This document shows, piece by piece, positions 5,496 through 5,515 of a stretch of DNA of 5,515 bases. This DNA is from CAYFHQ01 sp964342805 (GTDB taxonomy: Bacteria; Bacillota; Clostridia; Peptostreptococcales; Acidaminobacteraceae): assembly GCA_964342805.1 (NCBI GenBank), contig CAYFHQ010000163.1, forward strand, positions 1 through 5,515, read 5' to 3'. Positions within the stretch are counted from its first letter, which is position 1. Each line of letters starts with the position of its first letter. The position numbers and the translations under genes are program-made. The notes beneath the pieces are model-generated. The model ran no database searches. It saw only the letters and a list, made by a program, of their open reading frames with translations, and was not told where the DNA came from.

Positions 5496-5502
5496 CTCCT
5501 TT
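5496..5502 (-). promoter_or_regulatory. Ribosome binding site of the NUDIX gene
   Basis: On the minus strand AAAGGAG lies 3 bases before the ATG at 5492. The spacing is somewhat short, but it is the only good Shine-Dalgarno match near either candidate start. Confidence 0.65.
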
Positions 5503-5515
5503 CGTTTTGTTGACT

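Overview
The window comes from a moderate-GC genome with purine-rich Shine-Dalgarno sites, ATGA-coupled genes and hairpin-plus-T-run terminators. The protein families present are typical of Bacillota (Firmicutes). The genus cannot be read from the sequence, and all family names below come from motif recognition, not from a search.

Left part (1-2383): three genes on the + strand. The first is a GNAT acetyltransferase whose 5' end lies outside the window. A short gap with a good ribosome binding site leads to an APH-like small-molecule kinase. An 88-base gap then precedes a second GNAT. A strong intrinsic terminator at 2398-2437 closes this block.

Middle part (2438-4903): a well-delimited candidate transcription unit. 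A plausible promoter (TGGAAA, 17 bases, TACAAT) has a perfect 8-bp inverted repeat across its -35/spacer region, a candidate operator. It is followed by four tightly packed + strand genes: a GNAT, an 81-residue two-helix membrane protein, a fusion of a GNAT with a compact inorganic-pyrophosphatase-like domain, and a YqeK-type HD phosphohydrolase. The first two junctions are ATGA overlaps and the third is 8 bases. The unit ends at a second strong terminator (4871-4903).

Right part (4902-5492): one convergent gene on the - strand, a NUDIX hydrolase with a perfect NUDIX box. Its stop codon lies in the T-run of the upstream unit's terminator.

Taken together, the window is a cluster of acyl-transfer and phosphate-chemistry enzymes: four GNAT domains, one kinase, one PPase-like domain, one HD phosphohydrolase and one NUDIX. 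Several of these families act in nucleotide 'house-cleaning' or in modification of small molecules. No substrate can be assigned from sequence alone. I see no mobile element, CRISPR array, rRNA or tRNA.
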